A DNA stretch of 64,000 nt, taken from the NCBI GenBank assembly GCA_002082585.1, contig CP020563.1:731001-795000 (forward strand), written 5' to 3'. This stretch comes from Kitasatospora albolonga. Lineage in GTDB: Bacteria; Actinomycetota; Actinomycetes; Streptomycetales; Streptomycetaceae. The translations under genes were made by a program, and so were the position numbers. How positions within the stretch are numbered: position 1 is the stretch's first letter; every line of letters starts with the position of its first letter. Positions 51,334 to 58,447 of the stretch are shown here, in pieces. Under the pieces are notes generated by a model. The model made no database searches. It worked only from the letters and a program-made list of their open reading frames with translations, and had not been told where the DNA came from.

Positions 51334-51705
51334 GTGCAGACCGATATCGATCCGCGCCGCCTGATCGGCCGCAAGGCGTTCGATCGCAAGGGCACCAAGA
51401 TCGGAACGGTGGATGAGGTCTATCTCGACGACGCGACGGGGGTCCCCGAGTGGGCGGCCGTCCGCACCGGCCTCTTCAGCAGGGACGCCTTCGTCCCGCT
51501 GGAACCCAGCGAATTCGTCGAGGACGAGCTGCGGGTGCCCTTCGACCGCGCGCTGATCAAGGGCGCGCCGGACTTCGGCGTCGGCCGGCACCTCTCCCCC
51601 GAGCAGGAGCTCCAGCTCTACCGGCATTACGGCCTGGACTCCCCGCCCGTGGCGGAGACCGGCCCCGACCGCGACTTCGGCAGGCTGGCCGGCCAGGAGG
51701 AGTAG
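51334..51705 (+). CDS. PRC-barrel domain protein
   Basis: A 123-aa protein with a PRC barrel (DPRRLIGRKAFDRKGTKIGTVDEVYLDDATGVPEWAAVRTG), a short beta-barrel found in RimM and photosynthetic reaction centres, and an acidic C-terminus. GTG at 51334 is supported by GGGAGG. Small PRC proteins of this type are widespread in Streptomyces, of unknown role. It overlaps dinB by 79 bp on the other strand. Confidence 0.82.
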   Translation: MQTDIDPRRLIGRKAFDRKGTKIGTVDEVYLDDATGVPEWAAVRTGLFSRDAFVPLEPSEFVEDELRVPFDRALIKGAPDFGVGRHLSPEQELQLYRHYGLDSPPVAETGPDRDFGRLAGQEE

Positions 51706-53093
51706 TCGACCGGGTCGCGGACCAGCGGCAGCGGGTCGGCCGGGGTCAGCTCCGGGTCGTCGGTCCGGAACGTGAGGACCCGGCCGACCGGCCCCCCGGG
51801 CTCCTCGAACCGGACCGTCACCCGGCCCACCCCGCTCCCCTGCACCCAGCCGTGCCCGTGCAGTGCGTGGCGTACGTCGTGCCCGGCGGGCCAGCGGCGG
51901 GCGGCAAGCTGCTCCGCGGCCTCCCGCTCGGGCTCCTCCTCCGCCGGTCCCCCGCCCTGCCCGGCCTCGTCCGCGACCGGCTGCTCGGGCGCCTCCGACC
52001 GCTCCGCCAGCTTCTTCGCGTCGGCGGCCTGCGCGAACAGGTCCTCCTGGGTGAAGTCCGCGAGCCCCGTGACGCCCACACCGAGCAGCCGTACGCCCCC
52101 GGTGGTGTCCACGGCCTCCAGGAGCCGCGCGGCCGCCTCACGGACCACCGTGGGGTCGTCCGTGGGGCCTCTGAGGGTCTCGGAGCGGGTCAGGGTGGAG
52201 AAGTCGTAGCGGCGCACCTTCAGCACCACCGTGCGCCCCGACCGGTCGGCGGACCGCAGCCGCTCCACGCACCGCACGGCCAGCCGCTCCACCTCCGCGC
52301 GCACCCGCACCCGGTCGTGCAGGTCCACGTCGAAGGTGTCCTCCACCGATACGGACTTGGCGTCCCGCTCGGCGACCACCGGCCGGTCGTCCAGCCCCAG
52401 CGCCATCCGGTACAGCCCGTGGCCGTGGGCCTTGCCCACCAGCCGTACGAGCTCCGCCTCACCGGCCTCCGCGAGGTCGTGGACAGTGGTCATCCCGGCG
52501 CGCCGGAGGTGGTCCCCGGTGGCGGGCCCGACGCCGGGCAGCGTCCGTACGGGCATGGGGGCCAGCAGCTCGCGCTCGGTGCCGGGCTCTATGAGCACCA
52601 GCCCGTCCGGCTTGGCCTGCTCGGAGGCGATCTTGGCGAGCATCTTGGACCCGGCGAGGCCGACCGAGCCGCTCAGCCCGGTCACCGCCCGGATGGCCGT
52701 GCGCAGCCGCTCCCCCGCCGTACGGGCCGAGGCCGAGTCGTCGGCCACCCCGCCCGCCTCCAGGTCGACGAACGCCTCGTCCAGGCTCAGCGGCTCCACC
52801 AGCGGCGAGAGCCGCCCCAGCAGCTCCATCACCTGCTCGCTCACCGACCGGTACAGCCGGAAGCGGGGCACCAGGTAGGCGGCGTTCGGCGCGAGCCGTC
52901 GGGCCTGGGCCGTCGGCATCGCGGAGTGGACGCCCAGGAGCCGTGCTTCGTACGAGGCGGTGGCGACCACTCCCCGGGGGCCGAGGCCGCCCACGACGAC
53001 GGCCTTCCCGCGCAGGCTGGGCTTGGCCGCCTGCTCCGCCGAGGCGTAGAAGGCATCCATGTCCAGGTGGAGGATGGTCGGCGCGGGTCTCAC
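51627..53093 (-). CDS. dinB: DNA polymerase IV (Y-family)
   Basis: Translesion polymerase of 488 aa. ILHLDMDAFYASAEQ at the N-terminus and PLSLDEAFVDLEAGG supply catalytic acidic residues. LAGSKMLAKIASEQAKPDGL and LPGVGPATGDHLRRAGM are palm and HhH elements, and the little-finger domain follows. The last 100 residues are Pro/Glu-rich with DEAGQGGGPAEEEPEREA, a variable region. No beta-clamp motif is evident at the extreme C-terminus. GTG at 53093. Confidence 0.92.
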   Translation of the reverse strand: MRPAPTILHLDMDAFYASAEQAAKPSLRGKAVVVGGLGPRGVVATASYEARLLGVHSAMPTAQARRLAPNAAYLVPRFRLYRSVSEQVMELLGRLSPLVEPLSLDEAFVDLEAGGVADDSASARTAGERLRTAIRAVTGLSGSVGLAGSKMLAKIASEQAKPDGLVLIEPGTERELLAPMPVRTLPGVGPATGDHLRRAGMTTVHDLAEAGEAELVRLVGKAHGHGLYRMALGLDDRPVVAERDAKSVSVEDTFDVDLHDRVRVRAEVERLAVRCVERLRSADRSGRTVVLKVRRYDFSTLTRSETLRGPTDDPTVVREAAARLLEAVDTTGGVRLLGVGVTGLADFTQEDLFAQAADAKKLAERSEAPEQPVADEAGQGGGPAEEEPEREAAEQLAARRWPAGHDVRHALHGHGWVQGSGVGRVTVRFEEPGGPVGRVLTFRTDDPELTPADPLPLVRDPVDYSSWPASLPKSRSGPVSATGGESRP

Positions 53094-53122
53094 ATCTTCG
53101 ATGCTGCCCTACACCACTGACA

Positions 53123-53164
53123 ACGGGGCGGCCCGGCACTCCGCGGAGTGCCGGGCCGCCCCGT
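53123..53164 (-). terminator. Terminator between merR and dinB
   Basis: Two 20-bp arms are perfectly complementary: ACGGGGCGGCCCGGCACTCC at 53123-53142 and its complement at 53145-53164, separated by GC. Hairpin lies 19 bp beyond the merR stop. Confidence 0.8.
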
Positions 53165-53183
53165 GCCGCTGTCGCTCAGCCGT

Positions 53184-53801
53184 TCATCCGGCCCGGTTGC
53201 GGCGCCGGGCCAGCTCGTCGGCCGGGTTGTTGCCGATGAGGGTCTCACCGGTGTCGACCCGCTCGCCGTGGAGCTGGGAGAGTGCCGCGTCCACATCCCG
53301 CCAGACGACGCCCACGGCGATCCCGAAGACGCCCTGACCGCCCTGGAGGAGGCTGACGACCTCGTCGGGCGAGGAGCACTCGTATACCGTCGCCCCGTCG
53401 CTCATCAGCGTCATGCGCTCGAGATCCTGGAACCCCCGGGCCCGCAGGTGCTGGACCGTGGTGCGGATGTTCTGGAGAGCCACCCCGGTGTCCAGGAACC
53501 GCTTGACGATCTTGAGGAGGACCACGTCCCGGAAACTGTAGAGACGCTGGGTCCCCGACCCGTAGGCCGGCCGCACGCTCGGCTCGACCAGCCCCGTACG
53601 CGCCCAGTAGTCCAGCTGGCGGTAGGTGATCCCCGCCGCCGCGCACGCCGTCGGCCCGCGATAGCCGATATCGCCGGCCGCTGCCCTGCCGCCCGCTGCC
53701 ACGGCGGCCGGCGCAGCCGGCTGCCTGATGGCGTGGTCGGCTCCACTGCCGTGCTGCGGATACGGCCCACCCGCCGCCGTACCGTCGCCGCTGCTTCTCA
53801 C
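53184..53801 (-). CDS. MerR-family regulator (Rv1830/ResR-like position)
   Basis: A 205-aa MerR-type regulator. GPTACAAAGITYRQLDYWARTGLVEPSVRPAYGSGTQRLYSFRDVVLLKIVKRFLDTGVAL is the winged HTH. The C-terminal half includes a helical dimerisation region and VYECSSPDEVVSLLQGGQGVFGIAVGVVW. GTG at 53801 is supported by GGAGGTCGGC. By position it matches mycobacterial Rv1830, a regulator of growth and division. A TTGACG/TACCTT promoter and two palindromes lie upstream. Confidence 0.87.
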   Translation of the reverse strand: MRSSGDGTAAGGPYPQHGSGADHAIRQPAAPAAVAAGGRAAAGDIGYRGPTACAAAGITYRQLDYWARTGLVEPSVRPAYGSGTQRLYSFRDVVLLKIVKRFLDTGVALQNIRTTVQHLRARGFQDLERMTLMSDGATVYECSSPDEVVSLLQGGQGVFGIAVGVVWRDVDAALSQLHGERVDTGETLIGNNPADELARRRNRAG

Positions 53802-53831
53802 GCCGACCTCCGTCCTTGACCTGCCCACTCG

Positions 53832-53860
53832 AAGGTAGGCAGTCACCGGGGGTGCGTCAA
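53832..53860 (-). promoter_or_regulatory. Promoter of the MerR-family gene
   Basis: TTGACG (53855-53860) and TACCTT (53832-53837) on the minus strand with a 17-bp spacer, a near-consensus housekeeping promoter. Transcription would start near 53825, about 24 nt before the GTG. Confidence 0.6.
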
Positions 53861-53869
53861 CGATCGCCA

Positions 53870-53905
53870 CACTCGGCACGCCGAGTGATAATCACCCTGA
53901 GGGTG
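53870..53905. promoter_or_regulatory. Two adjacent palindromes upstream of the MerR promoter
   Basis: CACTCGGC-AC-GCCGAGTG (53870-53887) and CACCCT-G-AGGGTG (53893-53905) are perfect inverted repeats just upstream of the -35. Placement suits autoregulation by the MerR protein. Confidence 0.5.
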
Positions 53906-53970
53906 GTTTCCCGTATCCCGCTTCCGGGAAAGGCTTTTCGGATGCGCTGCCGACACCCTCCGCGGGACGG

Positions 53971-54444
53971 TCACTGACTGTTGGTACCGAAGTCCTCCGG
54001 TGAGATCTGGTCGAGGAATTCGCGGAACTTCTCCACCTCGTCCTCCTGCTCGTCGGGGATCGCGATACCCGCGTCGTCCAGCACGCCGTCACTGCCGTAG
54101 ATCGGCGTTCCGGTCCGCAGGGCGAGCGCTATGGCGTCGGACGGCCGGGCGCTCACCTCGACCCCGCTGGCGAAGACGAGCTCCGCGTAGAAGACCCCTT
54201 CGCGAAGGTCCGTGATCCGGACCTCGGTGAGCTCCTGGCCCACGGCCTCGAGCACATCCTTGAACAGGTCGTGGGTCAGCGGCCTGGCCGGAGCCATGCC
54301 CTGCTGGGCGAAGGCAATGGCGGTCGCCTCCCCAGGACCGATCCAAATGGGGAGGTACCGGTCGCCTCCCACTTCACGCAGGAGAACGATCGGTTGGTTG
54401 GAGGGCATTTCCACCCGGACACCGACAACGTCGAGCTCGTTCAC
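53971..54444 (-). CDS. DUF151/bifunctional nuclease family protein
   Basis: A 157-aa protein of the DUF151 (BFN) family. MNELDVVGVRVEMPSNQPIVLLREVGGDRYLPIWIGPGEATAIAF and SARPSDAIALALRTGTPIY are signatures. Plant members have DNase and RNase activity; bacterial function is not established. ATG at 54444. It lies between ftsR and the MerR gene, in the same order as mycobacterial Rv1829. Confidence 0.9.
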   Translation of the reverse strand: MNELDVVGVRVEMPSNQPIVLLREVGGDRYLPIWIGPGEATAIAFAQQGMAPARPLTHDLFKDVLEAVGQELTEVRITDLREGVFYAELVFASGVEVSARPSDAIALALRTGTPIYGSDGVLDDAGIAIPDEQEDEVEKFREFLDQISPEDFGTNSQ

Positions 54445-54497
54445 ACAGCAACCCTAGGACGTGCTCGCCATGTTTGGGTAGTCGGGCTCCGCCGAGC

Positions 54498-55241
54498 TCA
54501 GTGCAGACGGCTGCGCAGAGCGGTCTGGACGAGGGCCGCGTGCAGCCGTACGGAGAGCTCCGCCAGCTCGTTCGCGGTGGCCTCGGCATGGGCCCTGGTC
54601 TGCGGATTACGATGCCGCCGCAGCGGCGCGACCAGCTGTTCGACCAGCCCCGCCTCACGGTCGGCGGAGGCCCGCATGGCGCGCAGATGGCGTGGCTCCA
54701 GACCGAAGCGCCCCAGATCCGCCACCAGCTTGGCCACGGTCACCATCTCGGCGTCGTAGCCGCCCTCGGGAGCCGCCACGATGAGCCCGTAGGACTCCCA
54801 CTCCGCCAGCTGTTCCTCGTCGACCTGGGCCGCCGCCAGGAGCTCGGCACGCCCGATCCGCGCGACGGTCGCCGCACCGGGGCCGGACTCCCACACACCG
54901 TCGCCGAGGTCCCGCTGGCCGCCGGGCGAGGGCAGCGCGGGCTGCTCCCCCCGGGCCAGGGCGTCCAGGTGCTCGCGGATGACCTTGAGCGGCAGATAGT
55001 GGTCCCGCTGCATGCGGAGCACCTGCGCGAGGCGCTCCACATCACCGGGAGCGAACTTCCGGTAGCCGGACGGAGTCCGCCGCGGCTCGACGAGCCCCTC
55101 GGCCTCCAGAAAGCGGATCTTGGAGATCGTGACTTCCGGAAACTCTTCGCGCAGTCGGGTGAGCACCGTTCCGATGCTCACCCAGTGCGCGTCCGCGGTG
55201 GCGGTGCCGTCACCGGCACCGCCTGTCGGTGTTCGCAGCAT
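54498..55241 (-). CDS. ftsR: FtsR-family MerR regulator
   Basis: A 247-aa MerR-like regulator. VSIGTVLTRLREEFPEVTISKIRFLEAEGLVEPRRTPSGYRKFAPGDVERLAQVLRMQRDHYLPLKVIREHL is the HTH, of the FtsR type that activates ftsZ in Corynebacterium. ATG at 55241 follows AGGAAGG. It is 41 bp after garA and the first of garA-ftsR-DUF151. In Streptomyces a division role would be in sporulation or septation, by inference. Confidence 0.87.
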   Translation of the reverse strand: MLRTPTGGAGDGTATADAHWVSIGTVLTRLREEFPEVTISKIRFLEAEGLVEPRRTPSGYRKFAPGDVERLAQVLRMQRDHYLPLKVIREHLDALARGEQPALPSPGGQRDLGDGVWESGPGAATVARIGRAELLAAAQVDEEQLAEWESYGLIVAAPEGGYDAEMVTVAKLVADLGRFGLEPRHLRAMRASADREAGLVEQLVAPLRRHRNPQTRAHAEATANELAELSVRLHAALVQTALRSRLH

Positions 55242-55282
55242 GGGCCTTCCTGGGGTTCCCCCCGGACGGACTCCGGGGCGGG

Positions 55283-56068
55283 TCACACGCCCCGCGGGCT
55301 CGCATAGAAGACCAGCCGGTACTTACCGATCTGGACTTCGTCGCCGTTGGACAGCAGGACCGAATCGATGCGCTCGCGGTTGACATAGGTGCCGTTGAGG
55401 CTGCCGACGTCACCCACGGTGAAGCTACCGTCCGGGCCCCTGCGGAACTCCACATGACGCCGCGACACGGTCACGTCGTCGAGAAAGATGTCGCTCTGCG
55501 GGTGACGGCCGGCCGTCGTGAGGTCGCTGTCCAGCAGGAAGCGGCTGCCGGAATTCGGGCCGCGGCGCACGACGAGCAGCGCCGAGCCCCCGGGCAGCGC
55601 GTCGACGGCCGCCTGGGCCTCCGGGGAGAGCGAGGGCAGGGCCGTCTGGCCCGTCGCCTCGGCCTCGTACGCCTCAAGACCGGAGATGGAGATCGTGGAC
55701 GTCGTCTCCGAGGCGCGCTCGGGGACGGCGCCCCGCAGCGGCGTGCCGCAGTTGGAGCAGAATCGGCTGGCCTCCGCATTGCGGTGGCCGCACCTCGTAC
55801 AGACCGGCATCGACGCGCCCCCCGGGGTGAACCCTCCACCCGTGCTTGAGGTTGATGGTTCGCCGAAACCTATGCGCCCGGCACCGGCAGGGTCAACGGA
55901 CGACACGCCGGGACCACCCGGAGCGCCGTCACCGGACACCTCATCGCGGAAGAGCGGACGCTCCGCCTCCTGCTCCTCGCCCTGGCCGTGGCGCGGAGCA
56001 CGGTGGCGGGCAGCACTGTTGCTGTCCTCGCGTGCGCTCTTCCCGAACAACTTCGCAAACAACTTCAC
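55283..56068 (-). CDS. garA: GarA/OdhI-like FHA-domain regulator
   Basis: A 261-aa phosphopeptide-binding regulator. GRHPQSDIFLDDVTVSRRHVEFRR and GDVGSLNGTYVNRERID form the FHA domain (about residues 170-255). SETTSTISISG near residue 122 matches the ETTS motif phosphorylated by PknB/PknG in GarA/OdhI. CTRCGHRNAEASRFCSNCG (about 88-107) is an extra zinc ribbon. GarA controls 2-oxoglutarate dehydrogenase and glutamate enzymes. It is longer than the 150-aa mycobacterial GarA because of the N-terminal region. GTG at 56068 follows AAGGGGAATCGCCC. Confidence 0.87.
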   Translation of the reverse strand: MKLFAKLFGKSAREDSNSAARHRAPRHGQGEEQEAERPLFRDEVSGDGAPGGPGVSSVDPAGAGRIGFGEPSTSSTGGGFTPGGASMPVCTRCGHRNAEASRFCSNCGTPLRGAVPERASETTSTISISGLEAYEAEATGQTALPSLSPEAQAAVDALPGGSALLVVRRGPNSGSRFLLDSDLTTAGRHPQSDIFLDDVTVSRRHVEFRRGPDGSFTVGDVGSLNGTYVNRERIDSVLLSNGDEVQIGKYRLVFYASPRGV

Positions 56069-56258
56069 GGGCGATTCCCCTTGACCGACATAGACCCGCC
56101 CGTGGGGCAGGACGAACCCTGAATGAACACACCTGCCGACCCGGACATCTTCACAACGTCCGTATCCACCCGACAGTTTCCACCACGCACCACCAATCCG
56201 GTGCGCCGACCCCCCGCAACCTCCCGCCCTCGCCCACCGGCCCTCCGGCCCGCCGCGA

Positions 56259-57098
56259 TCACGGGGACGACGACCGAGCGTAGTCAGGCCGCTCCGCCGG
56301 TCGCAAGGCGTCGACGGTGATGTCGTCGAAGCGCTCCACCACCGCCGTGGCCTGCTCCTTCTCGAGCGTCTGCACCACACCGCCGGGGATGTTCAGGGCG
56401 GGCTCCAGGTCCTGCGGCTTGCCGATCACCTTGAACTCGTACGGTGCTTCGATCTTCTTGCCGTCGACCTGGATGTCACCGCCCTCCCCGGCGAAGTACG
56501 TGTTGGCGACCACGCGGACACCGTTGACCTCGATGGCCTCGGCACCGGCCGCACGCAGCTCCTGGATGGCGTCGAGCAGCATGTCGGCCGCGACGGCGGC
56601 CGAGGGGTCACTGATCGTCAGCGTGATGCCGGGACCGTGGGCCGCCACCGTACCCGCGAGGATGCCCAGCTGCCGCTCTTTTTCCAGCGTCTGCTTACGG
56701 GCCTCCTCGGCCTGGTCCGAGCTGTTCTCCAGCTCGGTGCGCTGGTCGTCCAGACGCTGTTTCTCGTCCTCCAGGCGCTGGGTCCGGTCGTCGACCTCGT
56801 CGAGAATCCGGACCAGGTCCTCCTGGCGTGCGCCGCGCAGCGCGCTGTCGTCACCGGCGGACCGCACCTGGATGGCCAGCCCCAGACCGAGACCGAACAG
56901 CAGCACGGCGACGATGAGTTGAGCACGGCTCAGCCGGGGCGGCCACAGGCCCGCCAGCAGTCTCTGACGCCCGGAGACCTCCTCGGCCGCGGGCGGCTGC
57001 GCGGGGGCGTCCGAAGCGGCGGGCGGGACGGTTTTCGGCTGCTCCGGCGGCTCCGGCCGGTCCGGCTGTTCGCCGCGGGGGTTCTCGTCGTTGTTCAT
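56259..57098 (-). CDS. DUF881 family protein, second copy
   Basis: A 279-aa protein. Pro/Glu-rich N-terminus, one membrane helix (SRAQLIVAVLLFGLGLGLAIQV, about residues 56-78), a coiled-coil-like stretch rich in Gln/Glu/Arg, then the DUF881 domain (GILAGTVAAHGPGITLTISDPS to the end). DUF881 proteins may sit at the membrane near the divisome, but this is not established. ATG at 57098 lies five bp after the DUF1290 stop. Confidence 0.86.
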   Translation of the reverse strand: MNNDENPRGEQPDRPEPPEQPKTVPPAASDAPAQPPAAEEVSGRQRLLAGLWPPRLSRAQLIVAVLLFGLGLGLAIQVRSAGDDSALRGARQEDLVRILDEVDDRTQRLEDEKQRLDDQRTELENSSDQAEEARKQTLEKERQLGILAGTVAAHGPGITLTISDPSAAVAADMLLDAIQELRAAGAEAIEVNGVRVVANTYFAGEGGDIQVDGKKIEAPYEFKVIGKPQDLEPALNIPGGVVQTLEKEQATAVVERFDDITVDALRPAERPDYARSSSP

Positions 57099-57103
57099 CG
57101 GCC

Positions 57104-57436
57104 TCAAGCCCGGAAGACGTGCCGGCGGATCGCGGCGGCGTTGGAGAAGATCCGGATGCCGAGCACGACCACCACACCGGTGGAGAGCTGAGCGCCGACA
57201 CCCAGTTTGTCGCCGAGGAACACGATCAGCGCGGCGACGACGACGTTGGAGAGGAACGACACCACGAAGACCTTGTCGACGAAGATGCCGTCGAGCATGG
57301 CCCGCAGCCCTCCGAAGACCGCGTCCAGCGCGGCGACCACGGCGATCGGGAGGTAGGGCTCGACCACCGCCGGCACCTCGGGCCGGACCAGCAGTCCGAC
57401 CACGACTCCCACGACGAGGCCCAGTACGGCGATCAC
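57104..57436 (-). CDS. Small basic protein (DUF1290)
   Basis: A 110-aa membrane protein with three to four helices, rich in Val. LRPEVPAVVEPYLPIAVVAALDAVFGGLRAMLDGIF is family-typical, as is FLSNVVVAALIVFLGDKLGVGAQL. GTG at 57436 overlaps the stop of the upstream DUF881 gene by 4 bp. In Firmicutes the related gene lies beside ftsA/ftsZ, suggesting a cell-division link. Confidence 0.87.
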   Translation of the reverse strand: MIAVLGLVVGVVVGLLVRPEVPAVVEPYLPIAVVAALDAVFGGLRAMLDGIFVDKVFVVSFLSNVVVAALIVFLGDKLGVGAQLSTGVVVVLGIRIFSNAAAIRRHVFRA

Positions 57437-58347
57437 GATGTGCCCTTCCCTGATTCTGCCGCATCACTGCCGGCGGCCTTCGGCTCTGCTGTACGGACGA
57501 TCAGGCTCGGCGCGGCCGGGAGCCGCACCTTCCCCTGATCGGTCAAGGTGGTGCGGATGTCGAAGCTCTCCTTCAGCGCGTTGAGGTACTGGCCGTCGGC
57601 ACTGTCCCGGAACGCGGCGGCAAGATTCTTGCGGTCCCCCACCGCGAGCACCGTGTACGGCGGCACGAGCGGCCTGTTGTCGACCAGTATGGCGTCGCCC
57701 GCGGCACGGATCGCCGACAGGGCCGTCAGCCTTTGCCCATTGATGGCAATGGCCTCGGCCCCGGACTCCCACAGGCCGTTGACGACCCGCTGCATGTCCC
57801 GGTCGCGCACCCGGCCGGTGTCGGCGAAGCCCGACGACTCACGGGGTCCGCCGCCGCCCTGATCGGTGTTCTTGGCGTCGTCCACGACGAGCTTCACCCC
57901 GGGCCCCTCCACCGGGGTCGCCCCGGACAGCAGGGCCACCAGCTCACCCTGGTCCCCGCCGTGCTGCTCCAGGGCCTTGCGCTGCCGCTCGCTCACATCT
58001 CTGCGGAGCTCGTCGACATCCGACTCCAGCGTGTCGGCGGCCCGTGTCTCGGCGTTGATGCGGTCGATCAGCTCTTCGCGTTCCTTCGCGACGACCGGCG
58101 CGGACACCCGCGCCTCGGCGGCCCCGAGGGTGACCACGAGGGCGGCCACCACCAGACCGGCGGCGAGGCCGAGCTTCGACTTGAGCGTACGGGGCAGCCC
58201 CGCGCTCCCGTCGGCCTTGCGGCGGGCCGACGCCTCCACGTACCCCTCGTCGAGGCTGTGGTCCATCACGTTGTTCAGCAGCGACATGGAGGCATCGGGA
58301 CGTGCGGGCCGTGCGGGTGTGCTCCGATCGGGGGGCTGCTGCGACAT
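57433..58347 (-). CDS. DUF881 family protein, first copy
   Basis: A 304-aa protein with a membrane helix (LGLAAGLVVAALVVTLGAAEA, about residues 60-80), a coiled-coil (REELIDRINAETRAADTLESDVDEL) and a DUF881 domain (LSGATPVEGPGVKLVVDDAKN). It is paired with a second DUF881 gene around DUF1290, with translational coupling. ATG at 58347 is taken, GTG 58356 being possible. An upstream hairpin separates it from the sugar-nucleotide gene. Confidence 0.85.
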   Translation of the reverse strand: MSQQPPDRSTPARPARPDASMSLLNNVMDHSLDEGYVEASARRKADGSAGLPRTLKSKLGLAAGLVVAALVVTLGAAEARVSAPVVAKEREELIDRINAETRAADTLESDVDELRRDVSERQRKALEQHGGDQGELVALLSGATPVEGPGVKLVVDDAKNTDQGGGGPRESSGFADTGRVRDRDMQRVVNGLWESGAEAIAINGQRLTALSAIRAAGDAILVDNRPLVPPYTVLAVGDRKNLAAAFRDSADGQYLNALKESFDIRTTLTDQGKVRLPAAPSLIVRTAEPKAAGSDAAESGKGTS

Positions 58348-58391
58348 GCCGCACATCGTCGCACGTCACCACGGCTGCCGCCGAATGGCCC

Positions 58392-58439
58392 CACCGGTGC
58401 ACCGGAACGCCCCCGACAGGGACTTCCGGTGCACCGGTG
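58392..58439 (-). terminator. Hairpin after the sugar-nucleotide gene, with nested palindromes
   Basis: CACCGGTGCACCGGAA (58392-58407) and its complement at 58424-58439 form a 16-bp stem with a 16-nt loop. Each arm contains CCGGTGCACCGG, itself a perfect 12-bp palindrome. It begins 9 bp after the stop at 58448. Confidence 0.7.
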
Positions 58440-58447
58440 CCATCAGG

